Below are positions 1 through 12,539 of a stretch of 64,000 bases of DNA, piece after piece. Under the pieces are notes generated by a model. That model was not told where the DNA came from and did no database searches. It saw nothing but the letters and a program-made list of their open reading frames with translations. A program made the translations under genes and the position numbers. The number at the start of each line of letters is the position of its first letter. The first letter of the stretch is position 1. This DNA is from Chionoecetes opilio (taxonomy: Eukaryota > Arthropoda > Malacostraca > Decapoda > Majidae), in assembly GCA_016584305.1 (NCBI GenBank), contig JACEEZ010022897.1, positions 62,001 through 126,000 of the forward strand. The letters are read 5' to 3'.

Positions 1-1900
1 ACATGTAAATAAACATTGTGTCCGACCCAAAAAAGAGAGCCAGATTAATTCAAAACACATCAAAGCTATTCAGGAGGGCTAAAGTTTCGGCCCGAGATCG
101 GGGGTTGTCCAATAACAAAAATTCACAAAAATATTTAGGTAACATTGTAAGGTAAGCATCTCTACCTTGTTATTGTTGTAATTGTTGAAGGGCACCGTTG
201 TCGGAATCGACAATATTTGCCCTGGTTACACCTATGAATCTATCCACAGTCGCGAGGGTTGATTAGTCTTCTTCAGAAAGGTACCTGTAGGGAAGGCTGG
301 TTCACACTCTGAAATCACGTACAGCGTTCCGTCGCCGTGCCTTGTATTCACACTATTCGTCACGGTTCCGTCACTTTCGGCAGTTCCTGCTCACCCTCTA
401 AGCAAAACATGTATGGGGCCTCAGAGGCTATGGTTGAAGAAATTGCATTTAAAAGCACTTCTGTTGGATGAAGAAGAGGAGTTGAACTCTAAAAAAACCC
501 TGTTTTGGGTACAAAAGCCTTGAGAAAATGATAATTATCAGCACGGCACAGTCTCATTCGTTAAAATATTCTTCCAGAAACCGTTACGTGACAGGACGGT
601 GATGTATTGGAAGCCCTGACGGCGGCGCCACCGTTTAGTGTAACACGTCTATTTGTTTGAATGTAAAATTGTAACGGATGTGATGAGACGGGGGCCGTGT
701 CACCATGATGGTATGGTTTTGATTTGGCCTTGAGGCGGACGGGGTGGCGCCGTGATGGGTCTTGGTCCTGGTGTACCGTGTGGAAGACTTTTTTCCCGTC
801 TACAGGTACCGTTGCAGCCTTTTTACTAGCACTCTTTCATACAGTTTTTCCCTTTTCCGTAGAGGTACAGGGGTGAGGATTGAAGGGTCGAGGTGGTACA
901 AAGGCCTATGCTGTCCCCTTTTCCCATCTTGCTTACCACTGTAGCGGCGCTAACCACACACCGCATATACACACCTGCATCCGCTTAGGCCACCCCCTGT
1001 CTGGGATCAGGATTAGAAGCCCGAGGGTGACCTGACGCTGACCTGAACTTGTCCTCGCCGACGCAACCTTCAGCACCACCAGGTAAATTCAAGCAGCCAT
1101 AGGACCCAGACACACAGACTTCGCGCACCTCTTGTCCCCACGTTGTACAATGACTCGCTGTCAAAAAAACTCAAAAACCACGACGCCCTTTCTCCATCCC
1201 TTTTGTGTATAAAAAGAATCCCCCAAAATTACTACACCTCCCTCTCAAAGCTCACACTCCTTCAAATGAAACTTTAACACGCTCTTCGTTTCACTATTCC
1301 ATTTATCGACAATATTCAGGGCCAGCGAAAATTCCATCACCATTTTCTGCCTCCCTTCTATCATCTCCTTCCAACTGTAGGTCAACTTGTGTGGCCCGAT
1401 CGAATGCGGGTAAGACTAATCTAATATGCGGGATGTTTGTCTATTCCATGGGTGGAAGGAGGAGTCTGAGCGGTAATGACCCATGGTGGGTGCGCGGAGG
1501 GCGTCGCCCAGTGAAGTATCCCAGGGGAAGCGGCAGACCTGAGATTATCAGACGTTTTACACATGGAGAGCAGGGAGCGGGGGATGGGTGATGTTACATC
1601 GGGCAGGCCATCTTGGCAGCAACAATCGCTATCCTTTTTCTGCTCCGCTCATGTTTTCTCTTAAACTCCAACCTTTTCTTTGTACGTTTTTGCATACTGA
1701 TGATAACACAGTTCTAATTTGTGCTCAGTGGACTACTGCTCAACACAGATAACTCCAGACCCTTTAGTAAAACACCACCGGCTGTTTCTGTATTCTCTGC
1801 CCGACCTCTCATGTGCTAATATGGCCGCATTAGACGCAGGTGAAATTTGCATTCCTTTTTAAGGGAAAAAAAAATGCGTCTTATGCGCCGGCAAATACGG
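1..1900. mobile_element. CCGTATTTGCC-family TIR element, copy A (left end outside window)
   Basis: The right end reads GCGCCGGCAAATACGG followed by TA, the inverse of the left end of the full copy at 6591. Bases 1-1900 align colinearly with 7181-9076 with many small indels. Known frames are lost, so this copy is more decayed than the other. The flank after the right TIR is the same as that of the second copy, so the two are products of duplication of a larger block and not two insertions. About 1475-1620 matches the retroelement fragment described at 8557-8826. Confidence 0.75.
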
Positions 1901-2640
1901 TAATCACTATTTTAAACAATACACATCTTTTACCGCAAAATCATTAGCAAAATAGGCTTCTTCCTTATACATACAACCCTAGTTTTTCCGGACTATTAGG
2001 GGGGAGCACTGGGCCGGGAACCGCAAACGTCCGGGAATCGCAACAGTCCGAGGCCATTACGACCCCCGCAAAGTTATCCTACTCCGTTTGGGAACCGCCA
2101 ATATCAACTACCCGCCGCGTACTTTTACGTCACTTTGTTGTTGTAGTTTGTTGTTGTTTTTTTGGGCTGCGAGGATCCCTTGGGGAACACTATGAGCCCT
2201 GGTGATGTCTTATGATGCTATCACGGCGCAGTAGTTGACCTGTCTTCCTCAGGAAGGCACAGGTGAGGCAGATGACAGCGTGTTGCCGGGAGGGGTGGAT
2301 GCCAGCCGCCGCCAGCAAGGTGGGCAGGTCACAGGGGGCGACGTTCAGGGCGAGGAGTTGAGAGCGTAGCACTACACAGGGGAGTGGAAGCGCGGACACT
2401 GCAGCAAAAAGTGTTCAATAGTCTCAGAGACATTCCTGCACTAGGAAGGTGGGGTCAGGGGACTGACGAGGTGGGCGGTGAGCCGTGAGTGTCGTGTGCC
2501 CTAGGCGGAGGCGGGTGAGGGTGACATCAATGACGCAGACTTTTTCTTTATCCACGGCTGGGGGGGAAAATTCACTGCGGTATGGCCCACGGAGGTGATG
2601 CGGAGGGCATCGCCGAGCGTGTTGTTCCAGGTGGAGGGCC
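1901..2640. repeat. Downstream half of the duplicated block (paralogous to 9077-9905)
   Basis: This stretch follows the CCGTATTTGCC element in both copies and stays alignable until about 2640. It holds an inverted piece (about 1982-2110) of the CACACAAACC element found complete at 43153-43574, recognised by the gggaaccgcaaacgtccggg segment, followed by a TTGTTG-rich tract and then a minus-strand retrotransposon 3' end. Confidence 0.65.
2172..2640 (-). pseudogene. 3' end of a non-LTR retrotransposon (C-terminal CCHC region), copy 1
   Basis: On the minus strand this encodes the decayed C-terminus of a LINE ORF2, including LAAAGIHPSRQHAV and CAFLRKTGQLL. The same protein segment is better preserved on the plus strand at 51962-52417. 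It ends in a (CAA)n-type tail on the minus strand (TTGTTG repeats at about 2136-2158), which I take as the retrotransposition 3' tail. Frame breaks separate it from the upstream part seen at 2400-2600. The I/R1/Jockey-like assignment is inference from the CCHC pattern. Confidence 0.7.
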
Positions 2641-2931
2641 CTGGCGACAGCCCGGGAATTGAGAAGGCCGGCCCTTGAAATAGTTATTTAGTGTAGAGTG
2701 TATTGTTTAATAGTGACTATTAGTGTTATGGCGTGGCCGCTGCTACGTCTCCCAGTCACCTCAACACCCTAAATAACCCTTATCTAAGGTGACACGCAGT
2801 GCTACACTGACCTAAATAGTGACACGTGTATAGAACTGCATTTCACAACCATATAATATATATAATAATGAGCATTAGTCATGATAATAAGCAATACCAT
2901 TGGAAGCCACTGCTGAATCTGGCTCGTAGTA

Positions 2932-3286
2932 CAGGAGAACCTCGTTTATCCAGCACCCGCGGGGGGGAGCGCATGCCGGATAACTCATTTTGCCGTTGTT
3001 TTGAGAGTTACTCTTATGGAATCGCCCAAAATCTTTTTTTTTCTTTTCTTTTTTTTTCTTTTTCCCCATCACAAGGAACCGGCCAAGGGCACAACAAAAA
3101 TGGGTAACACAAAGCCCACTTAGTTGCCAGTCCCTATAAAGAAGACAGTAAGAGAATAAAATAAAAAAGAGGGGTGAGCCAATTTAGTTCGGGAGGTGTC
3201 TTGTTACTCTTCTTTTGAAAAGATGTAAGTCATAGGAAAGTGGAAAAATAGAAACAGGAAGAGAGTTCCAGAGTTTATCAGTGGGG

Positions 3287-3343
<57 letters not shown>

Positions 3344-3413
3344 CCTCGGACGATTAGTGCCGTTGTTTTGAGGCTGCCTTTGTTTTAAATGCCGGTTAAA
3401 CGAGGTTCTCCTG
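2932..3413. mobile_element. CAGGAGAACC TIR element, TA target, copy 1
   Basis: Left end TA|CAGGAGAACCTCGTTTATCC and right end GGTTAAACGAGGTTCTCCTG|TA are inverted repeats flanked by TA. The word CGGATAA/CGTTTATCC is repeated near the end. The element carries a minus-strand retrotransposon 3' fragment and a 58-bp poly(A) tract. A second copy in the opposite orientation lies at 32446-33157. Pogo/Tigger-like affiliation is inferred from TA target and end structure. Confidence 0.75.
3060..3290 (-). pseudogene. 3' end of the LINE seen at 12540-13630
   Basis: Read on the minus strand, this matches the end of the LINE on the plus strand at 13400-13630 (the aactctggaactctcttcct block, the actgtcttctttatagggac block, and a gatgtaag-A tail). 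The coding remnant is only the last few dozen codons. It sits inside the CAGGAGAACC element; the sibling copy at 32797-33055 has it too, so capture or insertion predates the spread of both copies. Confidence 0.65.
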
Positions 3414-3713
3414 TAATTTGTTTACCTTTTACTAGAGCTTGAGCTTGACTATCTACACGGTCTGGTTGTGTTTGTGATTATTTATCATTTATTTCACGTG
3501 TAGGAGCGGACAAAATTCAGCATGTAGTGCCAGTCACTGTTTACCTCCCAACAGAGCTACACAATCTGGTTGTGTTTGTGATTATTTCTCATTTATTTTA
3601 CAATTTTTCCGTTTTTTTCATATATTTTTCCACCCTTGGGAAAATACCCTCACTATAACGGACAATCGGCTTTAACTCCTCCCCCTTTTAGTCCGTTATA
3701 TCGAGGTTTGACT

Positions 3714-3718
3714 ATATA

Positions 3719-3783
<65 letters not shown>

Positions 3784-3795
3784 ATATAAGCCAAT
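3714..3795. repeat. (TA)n microsatellite
   Basis: An almost pure TA dinucleotide run lies between the right end of one CAGTCGACC relic and the truncated right end of the next, inverted one. Confidence 0.9.
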
Positions 3796-4191
3796 TATAT
3801 ATATAAGCCGATTGTCCGTTAGTGCGAGGGTATTTTCCCTGGGGTGTGAAAATATAGGAAAAACACAAGACACAGGAAAAATTGTGTAATAAATGAGAAA
3901 TAATCACAAACACAACCAGACCGTGTAGCTATGTTGGGAGGTAAACAGTGACCGTCACTACATGCTGGATTTGGCACACCCCTACACGCTGTGAAATAAA
4001 TGAGAAATAATCACAAACACAACCAGACTGTTTAGCTATGTTGGGAGGTAAACAGTGACTGGCGCTACATCAGTAATTTGGCACACTCGCCCACGACTGC
4101 TCGAGACTGGTATTATGAGAGGTAGTAAGTATCCAGGCTCGCTCTTTACTGTTTGGTATGCTATGAAATATCATTATTCTAGGTGAATGTA

Positions 4192-6129
4192 CAGGGAGGT
4201 CCCGTTATACGAGCATTCTATATGCGAGAAGTGTAAATTAGGGTCTATTTTCAATATACGAGATCAAATATCCAATTCTACGACATACAAACTGGGGTGA
4301 GTAAGTTTACCAAGTTATTTACTAAAGTAAATTAAAAGTTATTTACTAAAATTATAAAGTCATTTACTGACTATATGATTTTACCTAAGGTTGTACGATA
4401 ATCCATCTGAAAATATGATAATTCTGGTGGCTCGGTACGACAATGTGGCTTACAAAAATTCACATCTCTGGACGATGTACAATGATTCAGATGCGCAGAG
4501 ACGAGTTTGTGGGCAGTGGAAGAGGTCTGCGCACCCCTCCCTTGTCCCTTACCTACCCTACCCTCTCGAGTCTAGTGTATCAAGCTCCCTTCACACATTC
4601 CATAATCGAACCACGATAGCGCCACCAATTTGATTATTGACGCTATCGTGAAATTTAACCACGAAAAAAGCAGACCACGATAGCCTCACAACAATGTCAC
4701 GCAGCCTGTACGTATGTTTCATGACGGTCGTAAGATGGTCACGATGGTGTCATGACAGCTGTAAGACTACGTCACGAATGGAAAATCAACGGTCATTTTG
4801 TCGTCACAATAGAGCTACGATAACCACATCAGTGCCATGACGGTGCCATGAACGTACCACGATAGCGTCAGGAGCTAGCCCCACACGTGGGTGGGGGTTG
4901 CCATGGTGATGGAGAAGGAAGGGGGACTATAGAGATGAAGGTGGGAGAAACAGGGTTGTGTTGGTGATGGGGAATGGGGGAAAACGGGGGAGGGGGGTTG
5001 TAATAAAGAAGGGGTGTTGGTGGGGAAACGGGGTGGGGGGGGGTGGGGGAGAAGGCGTGGTGTTGGTGGGGGTGGGGGTGTTACCACGTGCTGATGGGAG
5101 TAGTGGGTAGGGATTCACGGGGGGAGTGTCATCACGTGGTGGTGGGAGTAGGGGGAAGGTAGTCGAGGGGTGGTGTCATCACGTGGTGGTGGGAGTAGGG
5201 GGAGTGGAGTCAGGGGTGGGTGGAGGTGAATGAGAAAGTGGGGGGTAGGCGGAAGGGGGTGCAAAAAGGGGGGGGAAGGCAGGGATGAAGGAGCGCGTAA
5301 CAGTTTCTTATCGTCACGATAAACATACGACGATCATGATAGTGTCACGAAGATGCTACATAGATAACGATAGCGTCACGATAGACTTACGATACCGCTG
5401 CGTTGGATACGAAAATCGGGGAGCTTCCCGATTTTTTAATGCACGCACTAACTTTTCATGGCCTCGGCCGAGCGCGTCCGGAGCGTCACGATCGGTCACG
5501 ATGGACCCATAACCAGGACCATGACGGCACTGCGCACTGCATTGTTGGCGCTTTTGTGGTTCGATTATGGAACGTGTGAAGGGGGCTTCACGCGGCAGCA
5601 CCGAGGATCTTTCCTCTTCCCCAAGTGATCAAGGGGAGGAGGAAGAACTCTAACCCAGTCATCCCTGCAAACGCAGTCACCGCTGTTTTCTCTCGAGCCT
5701 CGGAGAGAGAAAAACAGGGACTCTCAGCTGGCTACGTGCCAGTTTCCTGTCTCCCCACACAACATTACCACTTGTGAGTGTTATGCATGTTTCATGTTTA
5801 ATTAATGTGCAGTTATGTTATTTTGTGTGCTATTTTCTCTTTAAGAATGCTTTTTCTACAGAATAGGTAGTACAGTGTGGGTAATATAGACGCAGTGTAT
5901 TTGTTGTGTTTGCTAGAGTTTATTTTAGCTTGAAAAACATTGTTGTGTTTGCTAGAGTTTATTTTAGCTTGAAAAACATGGTTTTTTTTTTTGGTTTTTT
6001 TTTTTTAATTGATGGGGTCCTGGAACCAAACCTATATTTTACCATTAGATATGTGTTTTGTTATACGAGATTTCACTTTACGAGTATGCCAAGTGGAACC
6101 TAACTGCTTGTATCTTCGGGACCTCCCTG
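4192..6129. mobile_element. CAGGGAGG-family TIR element, 1.94 kb, TA target
   Basis: The left end is TA|CAGGGAGGTCCCGTTATACG and the right end CTTCGGGACCTCCCTG|TA. The word TATACGAG recurs several times just inside each end. The empty site is visible in the related copy at about 32100 (tgacatataatcg). No transposase frame survives. Bases 4583-5587 are a later insertion of a different transposon. Membership in Tc1/mariner-pogo is inferred. Confidence 0.85.
4583..5587. mobile_element. 1.0-kb TIR element with 3-bp TCA duplication, Harbinger-like
   Basis: The ends AGCTCCCTTCACACATTCCA and (reverse complement of right end) AGCCCCCTTCACACGTTCCA are inverted repeats that continue through TAATCGAACCAC. 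TCA flanks both sides (4580-4582, 5588-5590). The empty site gtatcacgtggcagc is present in the related element at about 47310. The interior is full of the word CACGATAGCGTCACGA and has a G-rich, C-poor stretch (4880-5280). No coding capacity. PIF/Harbinger is suggested by the 3-bp duplication; unproven. Confidence 0.75.
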
Positions 6130-6590
6130 TACATAGAATCGCTTTTTAATGGCTATTATTCAAATATATGAGTAATGATATGAAAATACAAGCAAGGTAC
6201 TCATCCACGCCTGGCAGCGCAGCCACGGCAGCAGCAGCAGCTTCATGAGACATTATAATCACCCAAAAATGCGATACATAGTGAGAAAGTCAAGTAAAGT
6301 GATGCGTTATCCCTAAAATGTTGGCGTTTCCTCTCACCGTCTGGCTAGTGAAAGGTATACAAACAATCGTAAGCCAGAAATCGGCCGTGGCTGTCATAGG
6401 TATTGCTTTTTATCATGACTATTGCTCATTATTATATATATTATATGGTTGTGGTGAGCTGCTCTATACACGTGTCACTATTTAGGTCAGTGTAGCACCG
6501 TGCGTCACCTTAAATAAGGGTGAGTTAGGGTTCAGCATAAAACAGTTCAAAAAACAGTGAGTTGGGGTTCAGCACCCCATAAAACATATA

Positions 6591-9076
6591 CCGTATTTGC
6601 CGGCGCATAAGACGCACCTCCGCATAAGACGCACCCCTATTTTACAAGGAGGTTTTGAGAAGAAAAACAATATTGGTGTTTGTGAGGGAAAAAATAAATT
6701 CGTAAATTTATCATGTTATTAAAAAAAAAAAAAGGATTTGTAGGGGAAAGCAAATGATTATGAGCCTGTACCTACATAGTACAATATTCACAGTGCAGTG
6801 AATGTGAATGAAAAATTATACTAGCTAAAATGTCAAGGGAATGACTGTAACCAAAATCGGTCATAATATATTGCAGGATGCCCCCACGAATTGATATTCT
6901 AATATTATCTACCTATGACATATAGCTTAGATTTAATGTTGTAGGTATGCCTTTGTTGCTTTTCTGCTATGTGTTTAGACTTTGTGGAAAATTTGCAGTA
7001 TAAATATTAGTATTATTTTGGTAGTGGGCTTTCAAAAGTCCTAGGATTCTTACCTACATCATCGTGTAGCTTTCTTCAATATGAGTATTTTGAGCCCCAT
7101 TTCCCATGGCGCAATTGAATAATAATGGAATTACACTAATAATTGAATGGAGGGGCAGGTTGCCCCCCCATCACACACACATGTAAATAAACATTGATGT
7201 CCGACAAAAACGAGAGCCAGATTAATTCAAAACACATCAAAGCTATTCAGGAGGACTAAAGTTTCGGCCTCGAGATCGGTGGTTGTCCAATAACAAAAAT
7301 TCACGAAGATATTTAGGTAACATTGTAAGGTAAGCATCTCTACCTTGTTATTGTTGTAATTGTTGAAGGGCACCGTTGTCGGAATCGACAATATTTGCCC
7401 TGGTTTACACCTATGAATCTATCACAGTCGCGAGGGTTGATTAGTCTTCTTCAGAAAGGTACCTGTAGGTGAAGGCTGGTTCACACTCTGAAATCACGTC
7501 AGCGTTCCGTCAGCCGTGCCTTGTATTCACACTATTCGTCACGGTTCTGTCACTTTCGGCAGTTCCTGCTCACCCTCTAAGCAGACATGGTATGGTGCCT
7601 CAGAGGCTATGGTTGAAGAAATTTGCATTAATAGCACTTCTGTTGGATGAAGAAGAGGAGTTGAACTCTAAAAGACCCTGTTTTGGGTACATAAAGCCTT
7701 GAGAAAATGATAATTATCAGCACGGCACAGTCTCATTACGTTAAAATATTCTTTCCCAGAAACCGTTACGTGACAGGACGGTGATGTATTGGAGCCGTGA
7801 CGGCGGCGCACCGTTTAGTGTAACACGTCTATTTGTTTGAATGTAAGAAATTGTAACGGATGTGATGAGACGGTGCCGTGTCACCATGATGGTATGGTGT
7901 GATTCGGCCTTGAGGCGGACGGTGTGGCGCCGTGATGGGTCTTGGTCCTGGTGTACCGTGTGGAAGACTTTTGTCCCGTCTACAGGTACCGTTGCAGCCT
8001 TTTTACTAGCACTCTTTCATACAGTTTCCTTATCCGTAGAGGTACAGGGGTGAGGATTGAAGGGTCGAGGTGGTACAAAGGCCTATGCTGTCTCTTATCC
8101 CATCTTGCTTACCACTGTAGCGGCGCTAACACACACACGCATATACACACCTGCATCGGGCTTAGGCCACCCCCCTGTCTGGGATCAGGATTAGAAGCCC
8201 GAGGGTGACCTGACGCTGACCTGACTTGTCCTCGCCGACGCAACTTCAGCACCAGCCAGGTAATTCAAGCAGCCATAGGACACACAGAGACACAGACTTC
8301 GCGCACCTCTTGTCCCCACGTTGTACAATGACTCGCTGTCAAATAAACTACAAAGCCACGACGCCCTTTCTCCATCCTTGTGTGTATAAAAAGAATCCCC
8401 AAGATACTACACCTCCCTCTCAAAGCTCACACTCCTTCAAATGAAACTTTAACACGCTCTTCGTTTCACTATTCCATTTATCGACAATATTCAGTCCAGC
8501 GAAAATTCCATCACCATTTTCTGCCTCCCTTCTATCATCTCCTTCCAACTGTAGTGTCAACTTGTGTGGCCCGAGTCGAATGCGGGTAAGACTACATCTA
8601 ATATGCGGGATGTTTGTCTATTCCATGGGTGGAAGGAGGAGTCTGAGCGGTAATGACCCATGGTGGGTGCGCGGAGGGCGTCGCCGAGTGAAGTATCCCA
8701 GGTGAAGCGGCAGACCTGAGATATCAGACGTTTTACAATGGAGAGCAGCAGCGGGGGATGGGTGATGTTTACATCTGACACGGCCATCTTGGCAGCAACA
8801 ATCGCTATCTTACTGCTCCAGCTCATGTTTTCTCTTAAACTCCAACCTTTTCTTAGTACGTATTATGCATTACTGATGATAACACAGTTACTAATTTGTG
8901 CTCAGTGGACTACTGCTCAACACAGATAACTCCAGACCCCTTTAGTAATACACCACCGGCTGTTCTGTATTCTCTGCCCGACCTCTCATGTGCTAATATG
9001 GCCGCATTAGACGCAGGGTGAACTTTGCATTCCTTTTTAAGGGAAAAAACTGCGTCTTATGCGCCGGCAAATACGG
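6591..9076. mobile_element. CCGTATTTGCC-family TIR element, full copy B (2.49 kb)
   Basis: Left TA|CCGTATTTGCCGGCGCATA and right TATGCGCCGGCAAATACGG|TA are inverted repeats with TA on both sides. Just inside the left end, GCATAAGACGCACC occurs twice. The interior has no intact frame but carries a retrotransposon coding fragment (8557-8826, minus). Other copies: 1-1900, 36026-38677 (inverted), an end at 38830 and an internal fragment at 42056-43150. Confidence 0.85.
8557..8826 (-). pseudogene. Retrotransposon C-terminal fragment carried inside the CCGTATTTGCC element
   Basis: The minus frame of 89 codons includes KRLISQVCRFTWDTSLGDAL and GHYRSDSS, clearly homologous to KRLISRVCRSTRDNTLGDAL at 51962-52417. 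It lacks the CCHC knuckle. The same fragment is present in copy A (about 1475-1620) and in copy C (about 36320-36545, plus strand), so it was part of the ancestral DNA transposon and moved with it. Confidence 0.7.
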
Positions 9077-9312
9077 TAATCACTATTTTAAACAATACAC
9101 ATCTTCTACCGCAAAATCATTAGCAACATAGGCTTCTTCCTTATACATACAACCCTAGTTTTTCCGGACTATTAGGGGGGAGCACTGGTCCGGGAACCGC
9201 AAACGTCCGGGAATCGCAACAGTCCGAGGCCATTACGACCCCCGCACGTTTATCCTACTCCGTTCGGCAACCGCCAATATCAACTACCCCGCCGCGTACT
9301 TTTACGTCACTT

Positions 9313-9905
9313 TGTTGTTGTAGTTTGTTGTTGTTTTTAGGGCTGCGAGGATCCCTTGGGGAACACTATGAGCCCTGGTGATGTCTTATGATGCTATCAC
9401 AGGCGCAGTAGTTGACCTGTCTTCCTCAGGAAGGCACAGGTGAGGCAGATGACAGCGTGTTGCCGGGAGGGGTGGATGCCAGCCGCCGCCAGCAAGGTGG
9501 GCAGGTCACAGGTGGCGACGTTCAGGGCGAGGAGTTGAGAGCGTAGCACTACACAGTGGGAGTGGAAGCGCGGACACTGCAGCAAAAAGTGTTCAATAGT
9601 CTCAGAGACATTCCTGCACTAGGAGAGGTGGGGGTCAGGGGACTGACAGAGGTGGTGCAGGTGAGCCGTGAGTGTCGTGTGCCCTAGGCGGAGGCGGGTG
9701 AGGGTGACATCAATGACGCAAGACTTTTTCTTTATCCACGGCTGGGGGGAAGATTCACTGCGGTATTGGCCCACGGAGGTGATGCGGAGGGCATCGCCGA
9801 GCGTGTTGTTCCAGGTGGAGCGGCAGACCCGGGAGATAAGGCGTTTGACAGCAGAGAGCGGCAGAGAGAAGGGGGTTGTGTTTACTTCTGTTAAGGCCAT
9901 CTTGG
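9313..9905 (-). pseudogene. 3' end of a non-LTR retrotransposon (C-terminal CCHC region), copy 2
   Basis: The minus strand encodes KRLISRVCRSTWNNTLGDAL, TLTRLRLGHTTLTAHLHHL, then after a frame break TIEHFLLQCPRFHSH and LAAAGIHPSRQHAV, with stop after KTGQLLRL. The order matches the plus-strand copy at 51962-52417. The element ends in a (CAA)n-type tail (TTGTTG repeats near 9312-9336). It is 5' truncated; no reverse transcriptase domain is present. Confidence 0.75.
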
Positions 9906-9911
9906 CCTTAA

Positions 9912-10889
<978 letters not shown>

Positions 10890-10909
10890 TTAACACTTTA
10901 ACTTTAGAC

Positions 10910-11110
10910 CAGCGTTTCTCAACCTTTATACCCTCGTGGAACCCTTGCAATAATGTTCATGTCTCAGGGAACACCTACATAAAAATTCTTACAAATCATT
11001 ATTAATAGCTTTCTTCCTCTTTTATAAACTTATAGTTCATAAGGAAAACAATATATATTTTTTTCTTCTGATAACTGGTTTAAGCAATAAATAAGTTACG
11101 TTTTTCTTAA
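10910..11110. mobile_element. hAT-like left end only
   Basis: CAGCGTTTCTCAACCTTTATA at 10910 has the form of widespread hAT MITE ends (CAGNGNTTCTCAACC). I could not find a matching right end or 8-bp duplication, so it is probably truncated. The stretch from about 11110 to 11650 holds A-rich and AT-rich sequence in which I recognise nothing. Confidence 0.4.
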
Positions 11111-11651
11111 GTTTATTCACAATGCAAAAAAAAAAAAAAAAAATACATAACTGAAATCATACTATTTGTTCAAGAGACCTCATACGGAGGTTTTCATTCA
11201 CACACAAAAAAATCAACCATATCTGTAGTGTAAACACAAAGAAATATACATAAATAACCAATATCATAACACATAAACAAAACGAAAACAGATAATAACT
11301 AATACAATAACTTAATCGTTTATTGATAATGTTGAAAAGGCATACGATAAATGAATTCAAAATGTCATATGAACAAATATATGGGTCAAGGAAATGTAAT
11401 TTTTTAAGCCAATTTAGATCATGAAATTTGCTTCTCTAATGTGAAACCTGTGGTAGTCTTTTGGTACACAGATACTTAATTCGTCACGTACCGGTACTGT
11501 CCACTGACCACTAAAGGCAGTTTCACACTGGCGCCGCATAGATGTCACTAAATATATTCCCAATGATAATTATTATACTTTCAAATGATATAGCAGGTTG
11601 AAGACTTTATTATAATACCCAAGAATTTTCCAAGAATATGACGTACGTGTA

Positions 11652-12431
11652 CATGGAGGTCCCGTTATACGAGCATTCGGTATACGAGAATCCGATGATA
11701 CGAGATGTGTAAATTAGGGTCTATTTTCAATATACGAGATCAAAAATCCAATGATACGACATTCAAACTGGGGTGAGTAAAATTATCAAGCTCAAAATGC
11801 GCGCCCTACCACTCCCTGTCTGGACAAAGGGGGATTTGGTTGACCCCAGTGAGGTCACCCCTAGCAAGCCGTGACCTGAAGGGTAATTAAGCATATGGTG
11901 CGGTCTGACATTTAGGGGTAATTAGCAGGTGTGCAGCCCCAACCTTGGGACCGCAGTCAGGTCACCCCTAGCAAGGCGTGACCTGAAGGGTAATTAAGCA
12001 TATGGCGCGGCCTGACCTTTAGGGGTAATTAGCAGGTGTGCAGCCTCAACCTTGGAACCCCTACACTACCTACCCTCTCTTGTATCACGTGGCGTCCCAT
12101 ACATTACAACGTCTTTTTTGCTTGTTATGCATGTTTTATGTTTAATTAATGTGCAGTTATGTTATTTTGTGTGCTATTTTCTCTTTAAGAATGCTTTTTC
12201 TACAGAATAGGTAGTACAGTGTGGGTAATATATGTGTTTGTTGTGTTTGCTATAGTTTATTTTAGCTTGAAAAACATGTCTTTTTTTTTTTTTTTTTTTC
12301 TTTTTTTTAATTAATGGGGTCCTGGAACCAAACCTATATTTTACCATTAGTTATGTGTTTCGCTATACGAGATTTCGCTTTACGAGTATGCCAGGTGGAA
12401 CCTAACTGCTCGTATCTTTGGGACCTCCCTG
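11652..12431. mobile_element. CAGGGAGG-family TIR element, 780 bp, TA target
   Basis: Flanked by TA at 11650-11651 and 12432-12433. Left end CATGGAGGTCCCGTTATACG (one change from the family) and right end TTTGGGACCTCCCTG. It is the compact version of the family, nearly the same as the inverted copy at 47825-48616, and holds the 120-bp tandem repeat listed separately. Confidence 0.85.
11815..12055. repeat. Two tandem units of about 120 bp
   Basis: Each unit contains aggtcacccctagcaag, cgtgacctgaagggtaatta, agcatatgg and taattagcaggtgtgc. Two units occur here and at about 48210-48440, but only one in the copy at 22850-22985, so unit number varies among CAGGGAGG elements. Confidence 0.8.
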
Positions 12432-12539
12432 TATAGTAAAATTAAGAATATGAAATTAAACACAAAAATGACTAAAAAATGCATTTACATATGACAAGCC
12501 TATTTGCAGACGCCTACTCATTAGCCTACTGTAGACGGA

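Larger units (their letters stand above)
2750..3716. mobile_element. Relic of the CAGTCGACC pogo-like family (right half)
   Basis: The order of sequence blocks matches the right half of the full element at 30892-32427: the cataataatatatataataatgag block, then tgtgattatttctcattt, then taacggacaatcggcttt, ending in a worn TIR tcgaggtttgactata. The left half has been replaced. It is interrupted by the CAGGAGAACC element at 2932-3413. Confidence 0.6.
3796..6560. mobile_element. Second, inverted CAGTCGACC-family relic with nested insertion
   Basis: Starting from ataagccgattgtccgttag, this reads as the reverse complement of the right half of 30892-32427 and continues to about 6560. A segment around caaccagaccgtgtagctatgttggg is present twice in tandem. 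A complete CAGGGAGG element sits at 4192-6129; the block resumes at 6132 with sequence that is contiguous in the copy at about 32080. Confidence 0.6.

Noticed and set aside
1205..1591. 128-codon frame
   Set aside because: Crosses indel-ridden copy A of a transposon; the corresponding frame is not kept in copy B.
4875..5118. Pro-rich minus-strand frames
   Set aside because: Translation of a G-rich noncoding core within the TCA-flanked element.
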